The notes under the pieces: generated by a model
Seen by the model: the letters and a program-made list of their open reading frames with translations, nothing else
Databases searched by the model: none
What the model was told of the DNA's origin: nothing
Shown: piece after piece, positions 18,242 through 28,327 of the stretch
Position numbering within the stretch: position 1 is the first letter of the stretch
Layout of the letters: each line of letters starts with the position of its first letter
Source of the DNA: DASZFV01 sp036494575
Lineage (GTDB): Bacteria > Myxococcota_A > Polyangia > Fen-1088
NCBI GenBank assembly: GCA_036494575.1
Contig: DASXOE010000083.1
Span: 18,126 to 82,125, forward strand
Length of the DNA: 64,000 nucleotides
Reading direction: 5' to 3'
Translations under genes and position numbers: made by a program

Positions 18242-18683
18242 GCTCGCGCGGGTTCCGGCGCTCGCGCTCGGGCTCGCGGCCGCCGTCGTCGCGGGCGGCG
18301 TGTTCCTCGGCTGCGCAGGTCACGCCGAGGCGCGGCGCCCCGCGCGCGCCTCGGACGCGGGCCGTGCGCGCGGCGCGGCCGACGTCGAGACGGGCCACGC
18401 CAGCTACTACGGCACGAAGTTCAACGGCCGTCGCACCGCCTCGGGCGAGCGCTACGATCCGCGCAAGCTCACGGCCGCGCACAAGTCGCTGCCCCTCGGC
18501 ACGTGGATCCGCGTGACGCGCACCTCCGGCGGCAGCGACGGCCCCTCGATCGACGTGCGCGTCAACGATCGTTGCGGCTGCACTCACGGCCGCGTCGTCG
18601 ACCTTTCGCAGGCCGCCGCCCAGCACCTGCACATGCTGAACGCCGGCGTCGTGCCGGTGCGCATCGAAGTCCTGCACCGGTGA
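18222..18683 (+). CDS. rlpA: RlpA-like lipoprotein with double-psi beta-barrel domain
   Basis: The 153-residue protein starts at a GTG preceded by GGGAGG and overlaps the upstream regulator by 20 nt. The lipobox is VFLGC. The RlpA domain is complete: ASYYGTKFNGRRTASGERYDP, LTAAHKSLPLGTWIRVT, and VRVNDRCGC followed by GRVVDLSQAAA. The conserved E, D and H positions of active RlpA lytic transglycosylases can be found in these blocks. No SPOR domain is present, so septal recruitment must be different. It likely trims naked glycan strands in peptidoglycan from the outer membrane. Confidence 0.88.
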
Positions 18684-18691
18684 TCGAACCC

Positions 18692-18910
18692 CTAGACGCG
18701 CTTGGCGGACTTCACCTTCAGCGTCGGCCCCGTCATGGCGAACCCCATGACGCCCTCGTCGACCGCGCCCTCGATCTCGACGCTGGCGCCGTCCTGCGCG
18801 ACGGCGGCGGGCGCGTCGTCGAGCACGTAGGTCGTGCCGTCGTCGGACTCGAGCTGCCAGTGTCCACCCTCGAGATCGCTCCTCCTCATCGTGCCGCGGT
18901 ACTTGGCCAT
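18692..18910 (-). CDS. Small conserved-looking beta-rich protein
   Basis: This 72-residue protein begins MAKYRGTMRRSDLEGGHW and alternates strand-like and turn-like segments with two Gly-rich turns, as in small OB-like barrels. It has no signal peptide and is probably cytoplasmic. Similar short proteins occur in related bacteria, but I cannot name a function. It lies 8 nt from the convergent rlpA-like stop and 39 nt downstream of the lytic transglycosylase gene on its own strand comes before it. Confidence 0.6.
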   Translation of the reverse strand: MAKYRGTMRRSDLEGGHWQLESDDGTTYVLDDAPAAVAQDGASVEIEGAVDEGVMGFAMTGPTLKVKSAKRV

Positions 18911-18949
18911 GCCCGAAGTATAGACGCGCCCGCGCCCGGAGGTGCGCGG

Positions 18950-21145
18950 TCAGTAATCGGGACCCTTGGCGTTCACCTTCAGGTCGAGCGTGAGCGGGAT
19001 CTGGTAGGGCGCCGGCCCGTAGAGGAAACGGTAGTGCGCGTAGAGCGCCGTCACGCGCTTGGCGTACTCGCGCGTTTGCGCGAAGGCGATGAGCTCCACG
19101 AACTCGTCGGTGGGGTGCCGGGCGTGCTGTTCGCACCACTTCGTCATGGCGCGCGGCCCGGCGTTGTAGGCGCCCGCCGCCAGCGGGATCTGGCCGCCGA
19201 ACTTGCCGTAGAGCGCGCCGATGTAGCTCGCACCCAGGCGCACGTTGGTCTCGGGCTCGTAGAGCTCGTCGGGCGCGAACGGCAACTTGGCGGCCGCGGC
19301 GACGCGCGCGCTCGTCGGCGGGATCATCTGCAGGAGCCCGCGCGCGTCGGCGTAGGAGACGTCGAGCGGGTTGAAGCCCGATTCCTTGCGCATGATCGCG
19401 TAGAGCAGCACGTCGGGGTTGCCCGCCGGAGGGCCGTACTTCTCGATGAGGGCGGCGAAGGCGCGCGGGTAAGCCGCCTCCCAGAACGCGCGGGCGCCGT
19501 CCGTGGGCGCCGACGCGAGCGCCGCGGCGCCGTGCGACTCGGCGAGCTGGTACGCGCGGTGGAAGTCCTCGGCGCGCCGATAGAGGCCGAGCAGCCACGG
19601 CAGCGCGTTCTCGCCCCCCGCGCGCGCGAGGATGTCCTTCTCGCTCCGGCGCAGCTCGTCGCTCGCCTCCACGTTCATGCCGGCGTCGAGCAGCTCGAGG
19701 ACGCGCGCGAGCGCCGGATCGCGCTCGGCGTGCGCGGGCGCCACCGCGGGGAACTCACGCGTGGGCAGCTCGAGCTTTGCATCTTCGGCGTTGGCTTGGT
19801 CCTTGGCGTCGCGCAGTCGCGCCGTCGCGAGCAGACCGTAGAACGAGAGCGGTCGATCGTGCGCGAGAGCGCGGTATCCCGCCCGCGCCTCGTCCTTGCG
19901 ACCGATCTTCTCGCACAGCCGCGCGTGCCAGTACGCCACCTGCGCGGCGCGCTCGTCGCTCGTCATGCCCGTCGCGGGCATCTTGGCGTAGCGCGCGAGG
20001 CCCGCGAACGCCGCGTCGGCGTCGCCCAGCAGGAGGTGCGCGAAGGCGAGGCACCAGGCGGCGTCGTCGGCGAACGCGCTCTTGCCGAATTGGTCGAGCG
20101 TCGCTTGCAAGCCGGGGAGGCTCTCGCGGAAGCGGCCCCGGTTGTAGTCGAGCCACCCGGAGAGGTACTGCGCCTCGGCCGCCCAGCGCGAGCGCGGAAA
20201 GTGCTCGACGACCTTCTTGTAGCCCGCGATGGCCTCGTCGTCGCGATCGACGCGTGAGAGCGCCCGCGCGCCGTGGAACGCCGCCTCGGCCGCCTTCTCG
20301 CCGGTGAGCTTGGGAACGACGCCGAGGAGCAGCTCGCCCGCGCGCGCGTAGTCGCGGCGCATGTGGAACTTCGTCATGCCGATCTGGAAGTCGCGCTCCG
20401 TCGCGACGGCGGGGGACACGTCCGCGGGCAGCGCGGCCAGCTCGGCGAGGGCCTCGTCCCAGTGGCGGTCGCGCGTGAGCGTCTCGGCGCGGCGCAGGCG
20501 ATCCTCGGGCGTGAGCGCGCCCGCCGACGCGCCGGCCGTCGCGCCGCTCGGGCCCGAGGGGGGAGGTGGGCCGAAGGGGGGCGCGGCCCGCCGCAGGGCT
20601 TCATCGGCGAGCGGGTGCGCGGGCTGCTCCTTGGCGAGCGCCAGGAATTGCCGCCGGCCTGCGGCGGGGTCACGCTCCGCGGCGAATTCGGCGACGTGGA
20701 AGCGCGCCACGCCGACGTCGACGAACGCATCCGCTTGTTTTGCGGCGGCTTTGACGACGGCGGCGTAGGCGCGCGCCGCCGTGGCGCGCGCGCCCTCTTG
20801 CCACAGGCAGTCGGCGACGCGCGCCCGCGCCAGCGCCGCTGGACGCCCCTTCCCACGTGCGACGCGCTCGAAGTGCCCGCGCGCCGTCTGGGTGGCGCCC
20901 TCGTAAAATTCGCTCTCGCCGAGGAAGAAGAGCGCCCAATCGTCGACGCGCAGCCCGTGCCCCGCGGCGGCAGACAGCGCGCGGGTCGCCGCCCCGTAGT
21001 CGCCGGCGCGATAGGCCTCGTAGCCACGCGCCAGGTCGGAGAGGGGCGCTTGGGCACTGGTTCCCAAGGCAGGTGACGCAGCCGGGGTGGCGGCGCTCGC
21101 GGGGAGCGGCGAGAGCAAGACCGCGAGCAGGAGCGCGCGCCGCAC
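18950..21145 (-). CDS. Soluble lytic murein transglycosylase (Slt-like)
   Basis: A signal peptide ends near PASAA. The body (about residues 40-560) is a helical superhelix with TPR-like repeats, as in Slt70. The C-terminal SLT domain has IMRKESGFNP with the catalytic Glu near 586, GLLQMIPPTSARVA, and LAAGAYNAGPRAMTKW. It cleaves the MurNAc-GlcNAc bond in peptidoglycan to give anhydro ends in the periplasm. The 731-residue length is a little above the usual. Together with the nearby RlpA-like protein it makes a small peptidoglycan-processing neighbourhood. Confidence 0.9.
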   Translation of the reverse strand: MRRALLLAVLLSPLPASAATPAASPALGTSAQAPLSDLARGYEAYRAGDYGAATRALSAAAGHGLRVDDWALFFLGESEFYEGATQTARGHFERVARGKGRPAALARARVADCLWQEGARATAARAYAAVVKAAAKQADAFVDVGVARFHVAEFAAERDPAAGRRQFLALAKEQPAHPLADEALRRAAPPFGPPPPSGPSGATAGASAGALTPEDRLRRAETLTRDRHWDEALAELAALPADVSPAVATERDFQIGMTKFHMRRDYARAGELLLGVVPKLTGEKAAEAAFHGARALSRVDRDDEAIAGYKKVVEHFPRSRWAAEAQYLSGWLDYNRGRFRESLPGLQATLDQFGKSAFADDAAWCLAFAHLLLGDADAAFAGLARYAKMPATGMTSDERAAQVAYWHARLCEKIGRKDEARAGYRALAHDRPLSFYGLLATARLRDAKDQANAEDAKLELPTREFPAVAPAHAERDPALARVLELLDAGMNVEASDELRRSEKDILARAGGENALPWLLGLYRRAEDFHRAYQLAESHGAAALASAPTDGARAFWEAAYPRAFAALIEKYGPPAGNPDVLLYAIMRKESGFNPLDVSYADARGLLQMIPPTSARVAAAAKLPFAPDELYEPETNVRLGASYIGALYGKFGGQIPLAAGAYNAGPRAMTKWCEQHARHPTDEFVELIAFAQTREYAKRVTALYAHYRFLYGPAPYQIPLTLDLKVNAKGPDY

Positions 21146-21259
21146 GCGCCCAGGCTAGCACCAGCCCGGGCACAACCGAAGCGCGGAGGCGCCGATGACC
21201 CGGAAGACCGCCGGCGCCCTGTTCACGCCGGTGCCAATGGGTGTAAAAGGAGAGCCGCG

Positions 21260-21742
21260 ATGGGAAGCATCAACAAGGTCATCTTGATCGGAAACCTGGG
21301 CGCCGACCCGGAGCTGAAGTACACGCCGTCGAGCCGCGCGCTCTGCAACTTGCGCATCGCCACGACGGAAGTCTTCAAAGACAAGTCGGGGCAGAAGCAG
21401 GAACGCACGGAGTGGCATCGTGTCACCGTGTGGGGCGACCAAGCCGAGAACTGCTCGAAGTACCTGGCTAAGGGCCGCAGCGTCTACGTCGAGGGCAAGC
21501 TCCAGACGCGGAGCTACGAAAAAGAAGGCCAGAAACACTACGCGACGGACGTCGTCGCGGACCGCGTGGTCTTTCTTGGCGGTGGCGGTGGCGGCGGCGC
21601 CGAGGGTGGCGCGCGCCGAGGTGGTGGGGGCGGTGGCGGCGGTGGCGGCGGAGGCCGGACCAGCGAAGGCGGCGGCGACGACGTGGAGATGGGCGGCGGC
21701 GGTGGCCCGCCTCCCGGCGGCGACGACGACATTCCATTCTAG
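21260..21742 (+). CDS. ssb: Single-stranded DNA-binding protein
   Basis: The OB fold is recognisable from INKVILIGNLGADPELKYTP, TEWHRVTVWGDQAENCSKYLAKG and YVEGKLQTRSYE. The C-terminal tip DDDIPF is the canonical partner-docking peptide for RecO, PriA, Exo I and others. The linker from about residue 108 to 154 is nearly all glycine with few charges, more extreme than in most SSBs. An AGGAG precedes the ATG. It is divergent from the lytic transglycosylase gene. Confidence 0.95.
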   Translation: MGSINKVILIGNLGADPELKYTPSSRALCNLRIATTEVFKDKSGQKQERTEWHRVTVWGDQAENCSKYLAKGRSVYVEGKLQTRSYEKEGQKHYATDVVADRVVFLGGGGGGGAEGGARRGGGGGGGGGGGGRTSEGGGDDVEMGGGGGPPPGGDDDIPF

Positions 21743-21882
21743 AGCGACCGGCTCCGCGCCGGGGAGCTTGAGGTCGAGCGTCGGTCAATTGCTGCAATTG
21801 CTGAAGTCGGCCTGTGTTTGGCATCGGCCGTCGACTATTCTTAGGTTCCCTCACCGATCCCTCGGCTCCTCCCGGAGGTTGC

Positions 21883-23742
21883 ATGAACCCGAAGGCACGT
21901 AGACTCGCCTTGGTCGCCTTGTCCGCTCCTCTGATCGCCGGCACGATCGGCTGTGGAGGCGGCAAGAGCTATCCCGACGCGAAGGTCGACCTGGACGCGC
22001 AGCCGGACGGCAGCGGCGGATCGACGGCGACGCCGGACGCATCGGCCGACGTCATTGCGCCTCCCACGATTGGCCCCGGCGACAAGGTGCTCGTCAAAGG
22101 CGCCATCGACCTCATCGGCAGCGGTCCGGACACGTGCACCAATCAGGTTCCGCCCAGCGGCGACAGGTGGTGCGGGTTCGCCCGGCCGTCGGCCATCCTG
22201 GGCGCCAACGAGCTCTGGGTCATCAACGTCACGCAGGCCGCCGCGGGCACCGCGATCAACTGCGACGCCCCGACGGGCGACCCCAACTGCCTACGCCTCT
22301 CGGGCGGTCTCGTCTCCGACCCGACGAACGGATTTCGAATCCATGGCTTCGACGGCGACACGCTGGCGTACTCCGAGATGCCTTTGTCAGGCGCGAGCTC
22401 GAACTTCGTCTGGCGACCAGGTTGGACCAAGCCCCACGGGCTGACCGGGGCCATGGGCCTCGCGTGCAACGGTCACGCGTTGTCGCGAGGCGCGATCTGT
22501 CTCGAGAACCCGGTGACCGATCCCACGGGCATGTTCTTCCAGTCGGTCGAGCTTCACGCCGGCATGCTCGCTGACCAAGACATGCACCTGCCGCTCGTCG
22601 ACAAGATCATCCTTCAAACCAAGGACGACGCCATGGGCGTCACGAAGTGGAGCGCGAGCCTCACGCCCGACGGCCAGTCGATCGCCTGGTCGACGCGCGC
22701 CACCGACACGGGCACCGAGGACTTGAAGGTCCAAAAGCTGGGCGACGACACGAGCCGCATCAGCGTGGCCTCAGACGTCGATCAGTGGACGGTGTCGGCC
22801 GACTCGAAGAAGTGGTTCTGGCTCAAGACCTTCAACTTCGACGGCACGGGGAACGCGCCCTCGGGCACGTTGCAGAGCGCGACCTACCCGACCGGCGCGG
22901 CGCCGGTGACCGTCGCCGCGGCCGTCGGCGACTTCAAGGAGGCGGGGCCGACGGGCGTGTTGTTCCGCGCGAGCGTCGCGCAAGGCCTCGGTAACCTCAT
23001 GCTCGTGCCCGATCGCGACATGCCGGCCACCGTGTCGATGGTCGACAAGGGCGTGATCTTCGTTTTCGGGGTCACGAAGGACGGCAAGAACGCCACCTAC
23101 ACGAAGAGGCTCCAATTTCTGGACGCCGCGCAGACCATTCCGGTGTTCGATCTCTTCGTGAACAGCGGCGGTGGGCCGACGCCCTGTGCGCTCGCGTCCT
23201 CGCCGCTCGCGGTGCTGCCGCCGAACTTCTTCGGGGGAGACGGCCTGCTGGTCTGGGGCCGGCTCAACGCCACCACGCAGGAGGTCGAGGGCGTCTCGAC
23301 GGCCCTCGCCGGCTGCGCCACGACCAAGTTCGCGAGCGACGTCTTCGGATGGACACCCATCGGCGACGAGGGCCTGGTGTACCTCGACACGCTCTCCGCC
23401 GACCCGGCCGTCAACGAGGCCACGTTGCGCTACGCGAAGTTGCAGAATGGGGCGCTGCCGGCGCAAGGCACGGTCGTCCAGGCACGCGCGGGGCTCTCCT
23501 ACGCGACGTTGCTGCCGACGTTGCCGGCCGTCGTCTACACGATCACGTCCAACACCTCGGCTGACGGGCTCTACATCAACTCGACCCTGCCCTTCACGAC
23601 GTCGATCCCCCAGCCCCCGGATGGCGGCGCCGACACGACCGGGACAATCGACGGTGGCGACGCGGCGGTGCCCGAGGCCGGTGGTGACACACCTGCGACT
23701 GGTGACACCGAGAGCGTCGACGCGGCGTCCGACGGCGGCTGA
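21883..23742 (+). CDS. Large hypothetical lipoprotein with propeller-like repeats
   Basis: The ATG at 21883 has a good CGGAGG upstream, and a lipobox ends in TIGC. After an Asp/Gly-rich linker the 619-residue protein contains repeated strand blocks such as SLTPDGQSIAWSTRATDTG and WTVSADSKKWFW, similar to WD40-like/TolB-type beta-propeller blades. The C-terminus is again Asp/Gly/Ala-rich. Such proteins sit on the cell surface or in the periplasm and usually bind partners. The exact family is unknown. Confidence 0.72.
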   Translation: MNPKARRLALVALSAPLIAGTIGCGGGKSYPDAKVDLDAQPDGSGGSTATPDASADVIAPPTIGPGDKVLVKGAIDLIGSGPDTCTNQVPPSGDRWCGFARPSAILGANELWVINVTQAAAGTAINCDAPTGDPNCLRLSGGLVSDPTNGFRIHGFDGDTLAYSEMPLSGASSNFVWRPGWTKPHGLTGAMGLACNGHALSRGAICLENPVTDPTGMFFQSVELHAGMLADQDMHLPLVDKIILQTKDDAMGVTKWSASLTPDGQSIAWSTRATDTGTEDLKVQKLGDDTSRISVASDVDQWTVSADSKKWFWLKTFNFDGTGNAPSGTLQSATYPTGAAPVTVAAAVGDFKEAGPTGVLFRASVAQGLGNLMLVPDRDMPATVSMVDKGVIFVFGVTKDGKNATYTKRLQFLDAAQTIPVFDLFVNSGGGPTPCALASSPLAVLPPNFFGGDGLLVWGRLNATTQEVEGVSTALAGCATTKFASDVFGWTPIGDEGLVYLDTLSADPAVNEATLRYAKLQNGALPAQGTVVQARAGLSYATLLPTLPAVVYTITSNTSADGLYINSTLPFTTSIPQPPDGGADTTGTIDGGDAAVPEAGGDTPATGDTESVDAASDGG

Positions 23743-23869
23743 CCGAGCGGTCGCCGCGGGGGCGCCTGGCTGTCGGTGCCTGCGTGCCGGCCTCAGTAAC
23801 TAGTGATATTTCAATGGGTTAGGGCCGCGGTGTATCGCGAGGCCCGACCGTCCGATATGATCGAGAGAA

Positions 23870-24796
23870 GTGTCTCGTCGCTCGCTCGCGCCCCTAGGGG
23901 GACTATTCGTGCTGCTTCTGCCCACGCTGGGCGGGGGCGGGGAGAGCGATGCCTCTCAGCCGCGGCGCCTGCGCGACGCGGGCGCGGCCAGGTCCGAGCT
24001 CGGCGGGGCGGAGCCCCGTGCTCCGGAGGCGCCGGTGTCGCTTTGGTCGCCCGGCCACGGTCCGCACACGAAGTTCCAGCCCGCATCGGGACCGCGCGAG
24101 CTCCTGCTCTCGTTCGATGACGGGCCCGACCTGAAGGGCACGCCGCTCATCCTCGAGGAGCTCGATCGCCGCGGGCTCAAGGCCGTCTTCTTCGTGACGG
24201 GCTGGCGCTTCGCGGGTCAGCGGCCCGAGGACCTCGCGCGCCGCGATCTCGTCCGGAAGATCGCCGCCCATGGGCATCTGATCGCCAACCACACCTTCAC
24301 GCACCATGATCTCTGTCGGAACCCTGATGAGAGAGATGCCGAGATCGACAGCAACGCGGCGCTCATCGAGGCCACGACGGGCATCAAGCCGCTCCTGTTT
24401 CGGGCCCCGTACGGCGGCTTCTGCCCGTCGCTCGAGGCCGCGCTCACGGCGCGCGAGGTGCCCGACGTCGGCTGGAACCTCGATCCGCAAGACTGGAAGA
24501 ACCATCGCGAGGAAGACGTCTTCAACTACCTCGTGGGGAAGGTCTCGCGCATGCACGGCCGCGGTATCCTGCTGCTGCACGACACGCACCTGGCGTCCGT
24601 GCGCGCCCTGCCGCATTTCCTCGATTGGCTCGCGCGCGAGAACGCGCGCGCCGTCGACGAGGGCAAGCCTCCCGTGACGATCATCGACTACGGCGTCCTC
24701 GTTCCGCGCCGCCCCGTGGCCGCGAGCGGCGTCGAGCGCGTCGTGCGCGATCTCGTGGCCGAAGTGGGCGCCCCTCTGGCGCGCTTGTGGCGCTGA
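23870..24796 (+). CDS. Polysaccharide deacetylase (NodB homology domain)
   Basis: The 308-residue protein starts at a GTG with a hydrophobic signal segment. The NodB motifs are clear: SFDDGPD with the catalytic base and metal Asp, HTFTHHDL with the two metal-binding His, FRAPYGGF, and a late LLLHDTH. It would remove acetyl groups from chitin, peptidoglycan or another N-acetylated glycan outside the cytoplasm. It is the first gene of a coupled run: its end overlaps the AstA-like gene by 10 nt. This context is unusual for a deacetylase. Confidence 0.9.
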   Translation: MSRRSLAPLGGLFVLLLPTLGGGGESDASQPRRLRDAGAARSELGGAEPRAPEAPVSLWSPGHGPHTKFQPASGPRELLLSFDDGPDLKGTPLILEELDRRGLKAVFFVTGWRFAGQRPEDLARRDLVRKIAAHGHLIANHTFTHHDLCRNPDERDAEIDSNAALIEATTGIKPLLFRAPYGGFCPSLEAALTAREVPDVGWNLDPQDWKNHREEDVFNYLVGKVSRMHGRGILLLHDTHLASVRALPHFLDWLARENARAVDEGKPPVTIIDYGVLVPRRPVAASGVERVVRDLVAEVGAPLARLWR

Positions 24797-25857
24797 CGCC
24801 GCCGGCTGGCCCGCCCTTCGTTCTGCGCGACGTCGCGCCGGACGACCTTCCCGACCTCCACGAGACGGCGATCCACCTCGACTCGGTCAACCTGCCGAAT
24901 GATCGGGAAGCGCTCGCGCGCATCATCGACCGCTCCGTACAGTCGTTCTCGGGGCAGTTGCCGAAGGCCGATCGTTGCTTCGTTTTCGTCGTGCGCGACG
25001 AGGCGCTCGGGCGCGTCGTCGGCACGTCGATGATCTTCGCGCAGCACGGTTCGCGTCGGTCACCCCACGTCTACTTCGACGTCATCGAGGAGGAGCGCTA
25101 CAGCGAGACGCTGGATCGGCACTTCTCGCATCGAATCCTGCGCATCGGCTACAACTACAAGGGCCTCACCGAGATCGGCGGTCTCGTGTTGCGGCCGGAG
25201 TACCGCGGCCACGCGCAGCAGCTCGGGCGCCTGCTCGCGTACGTGCGCTTCCTCTACATGGGCCTGCACCGCGAGGTCTTCTGCGACGAGGTCGTCTCCG
25301 AGCTCATGCCGCCTCTCGAGCCGGACGGCACGAGCCTGCTGTGGGAGTCGCTCGGGCGCCGCTTCACGGGCCTGACGTACCAGGAGGCCGACTCGCTCTC
25401 GCGGCAAAACAAGGAGTTCATTCGCGCGCTCTTCCCGCAGGATCCGCTCTACGCGACGCTCTTGCCGCCCGACGTCCAAGCGCTCATCGGGGAGGTCGGT
25501 CCCGAGACCAAGGGCGTCGAGCGCATGCTGCGAGCCATCGGCTTCGAGTACGCGCACCGCATCGATCCCTTCGACGGCGGCCCTCACTTCCACGCACGCA
25601 CCGAAAACATCAGCCTCGTGCGAGACGTCCGGGCCGCGCGCGTCTCGCTCGCGCCGTCGCTCGGGCCCGGGACCGCGCAGCAGTCGTTCCTCGTGGCGCG
25701 GCAGGGCGCGGAGGCACCGTTCTTCCTTGCGGCGCGCATCGACGCGCCGACGCCCACCAACGGTGCTACGCTCTCGCTGTCCGTCGAGGTCGCAGCGGCG
25801 CTGAAGCTGGCGCCCGGCGATGAGGCGGCCGTCCTTCCACTGCCCGCCCGAGCCTGA
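24787..25857 (+). CDS. astA: Arginine/ornithine N-succinyltransferase-family protein
   Basis: The 356-residue protein starts at a GTG inside the end of the deacetylase gene. It contains HRILRIGYNYKGLTEIGGLVLRPEYRGH and later FYMGLH-type and FDGGPHFHART segments that match AstA, which transfers succinyl-CoA to arginine at the first step of the AST pathway. AstB, AstC, AstD and AstE are not in the window. The enzyme may act alone on another amine, or the pathway genes may lie elsewhere. It is 7 nt upstream of the sigma-54 regulator start. Confidence 0.85.
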   Translation: MALTPPAGPPFVLRDVAPDDLPDLHETAIHLDSVNLPNDREALARIIDRSVQSFSGQLPKADRCFVFVVRDEALGRVVGTSMIFAQHGSRRSPHVYFDVIEEERYSETLDRHFSHRILRIGYNYKGLTEIGGLVLRPEYRGHAQQLGRLLAYVRFLYMGLHREVFCDEVVSELMPPLEPDGTSLLWESLGRRFTGLTYQEADSLSRQNKEFIRALFPQDPLYATLLPPDVQALIGEVGPETKGVERMLRAIGFEYAHRIDPFDGGPHFHARTENISLVRDVRAARVSLAPSLGPGTAQQSFLVARQGAEAPFFLAARIDAPTPTNGATLSLSVEVAAALKLAPGDEAAVLPLPARA

Positions 25858-25864
25858 ATCCTCG

Positions 25865-27363
<1,499 letters not shown>

Positions 27364-27367
<4 letters not shown>

Positions 27368-27705
27368 TCCGACTCGCGGGCACGCTCGGATTCCTGGGCG
27401 TCGCGCTCGGCGCCTTTGGGGCGCACGGTCTCCGCGACCGACTCGCCCCGGGGATGCTCGACGTCTACAAGACGGGCGTCCTCTACCACCTCCTCCACGC
27501 CGTCGCCCTGCTCGCCGTGGCGCTGGGCGCCGAACGGCTGCCGCGCCCGCGCGCCGTGGCCACCCTCTGGGCCGCGGGCATCGTCGTGTTCTCGGGCAGC
27601 CTCTACGCGCTCGCCCTCACTGGCGTCACGACGCTCGGCGCGGTCGCGCCCATCGGCGGCCTCCTGCTGATGGCCGGTTGGGTCACGCTCGCGATCAACC
27701 GCTAG
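27364..27705 (+). CDS. DUF423-family small membrane protein
   Basis: The 113-residue protein starts at a GTG overlapping the regulator's stop codon. It has four hydrophobic helices and the family motifs GFLGVALGAFGAHGL near the N-terminus, VYKTGVLYHLLHAVALL, and GGLLLMAGW at the end. DUF423 proteins (YgdD-like) are small inner-membrane proteins without a known function. Its position at the end of the coupled run points to cotranscription. Confidence 0.88.
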
Positions 27706-27744
27706 ATCGGCGCGATCGCCGGCGGCGCCCCGTTCCGAGCCCCG

Positions 27745-28236
27745 TCAGGGCTTCTGGCTCGACGTCATCTTCGTGAGCTTCACGTGTCCGGACTTGAACT
27801 CGGTCTTCGTGAGCGCGCCGTCGTGATCGGCGTCCATCTTTTCGAACATGGCTCGGGCGGCGGCGGCGTGCTCGTCGGCCGTGAGAACGCCGTCGTTGTT
27901 GGTGTCCATCATCTTGAACTTGTCGGCCGCCGACATCTCGATATTGGCGCTGGCTTTGTCTTCCCTGCCGATGAGCCTGTTGTCGCGCCTCTCGAATGCG
28001 GCCTCCATCTCGGACGGGGTGACCTTCCCGTCGCCGTTCGTGTCCATCTTCGCGAACTTCTCCTTCGCATAGCCGGCGTGCTCGTCGGCGGAGACTTTTC
28101 CGTCGCCGTTCCGATCCATCTTCTGAAACTCGGCGTCGAGGTCCTCGTGCGCGCGCGCGTCGTGCATCGAAGCCAGCAGGAAGCTCGCCGCGATCCCCAA
28201 GGTGCCGAGCCCGATTGTCAACGTGCCATGGGTCAT
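27745..28236 (-). CDS. Exported EF-hand calcium-binding protein
   Basis: The ATG at 28236 is preceded by a clear GAGGAG and followed by a signal peptide ending near ARAHE. The mature part has at least four calcium-binding loops of the D-x-N/D-x-D-G pattern: DRNGDGKVSADE, DTNGDGKVTPSE, DTNNDGVLTADE and DADHDGALTKTE. It probably binds calcium outside the cytoplasm and may be a structural or signalling protein. Nothing is missing from the loops. Confidence 0.88.
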   Translation of the reverse strand: MTHGTLTIGLGTLGIAASFLLASMHDARAHEDLDAEFQKMDRNGDGKVSADEHAGYAKEKFAKMDTNGDGKVTPSEMEAAFERRDNRLIGREDKASANIEMSAADKFKMMDTNNDGVLTADEHAAAARAMFEKMDADHDGALTKTEFKSGHVKLTKMTSSQKP

Positions 28237-28327
28237 GTTCCGTGCTCCTCGTAGGTCCACCCGAATGAATAGGTCCGCCGCCCCACTCGGCCAAGACCCC
28301 CGGGCGATTTTGCGTACCGCGCGGGCG

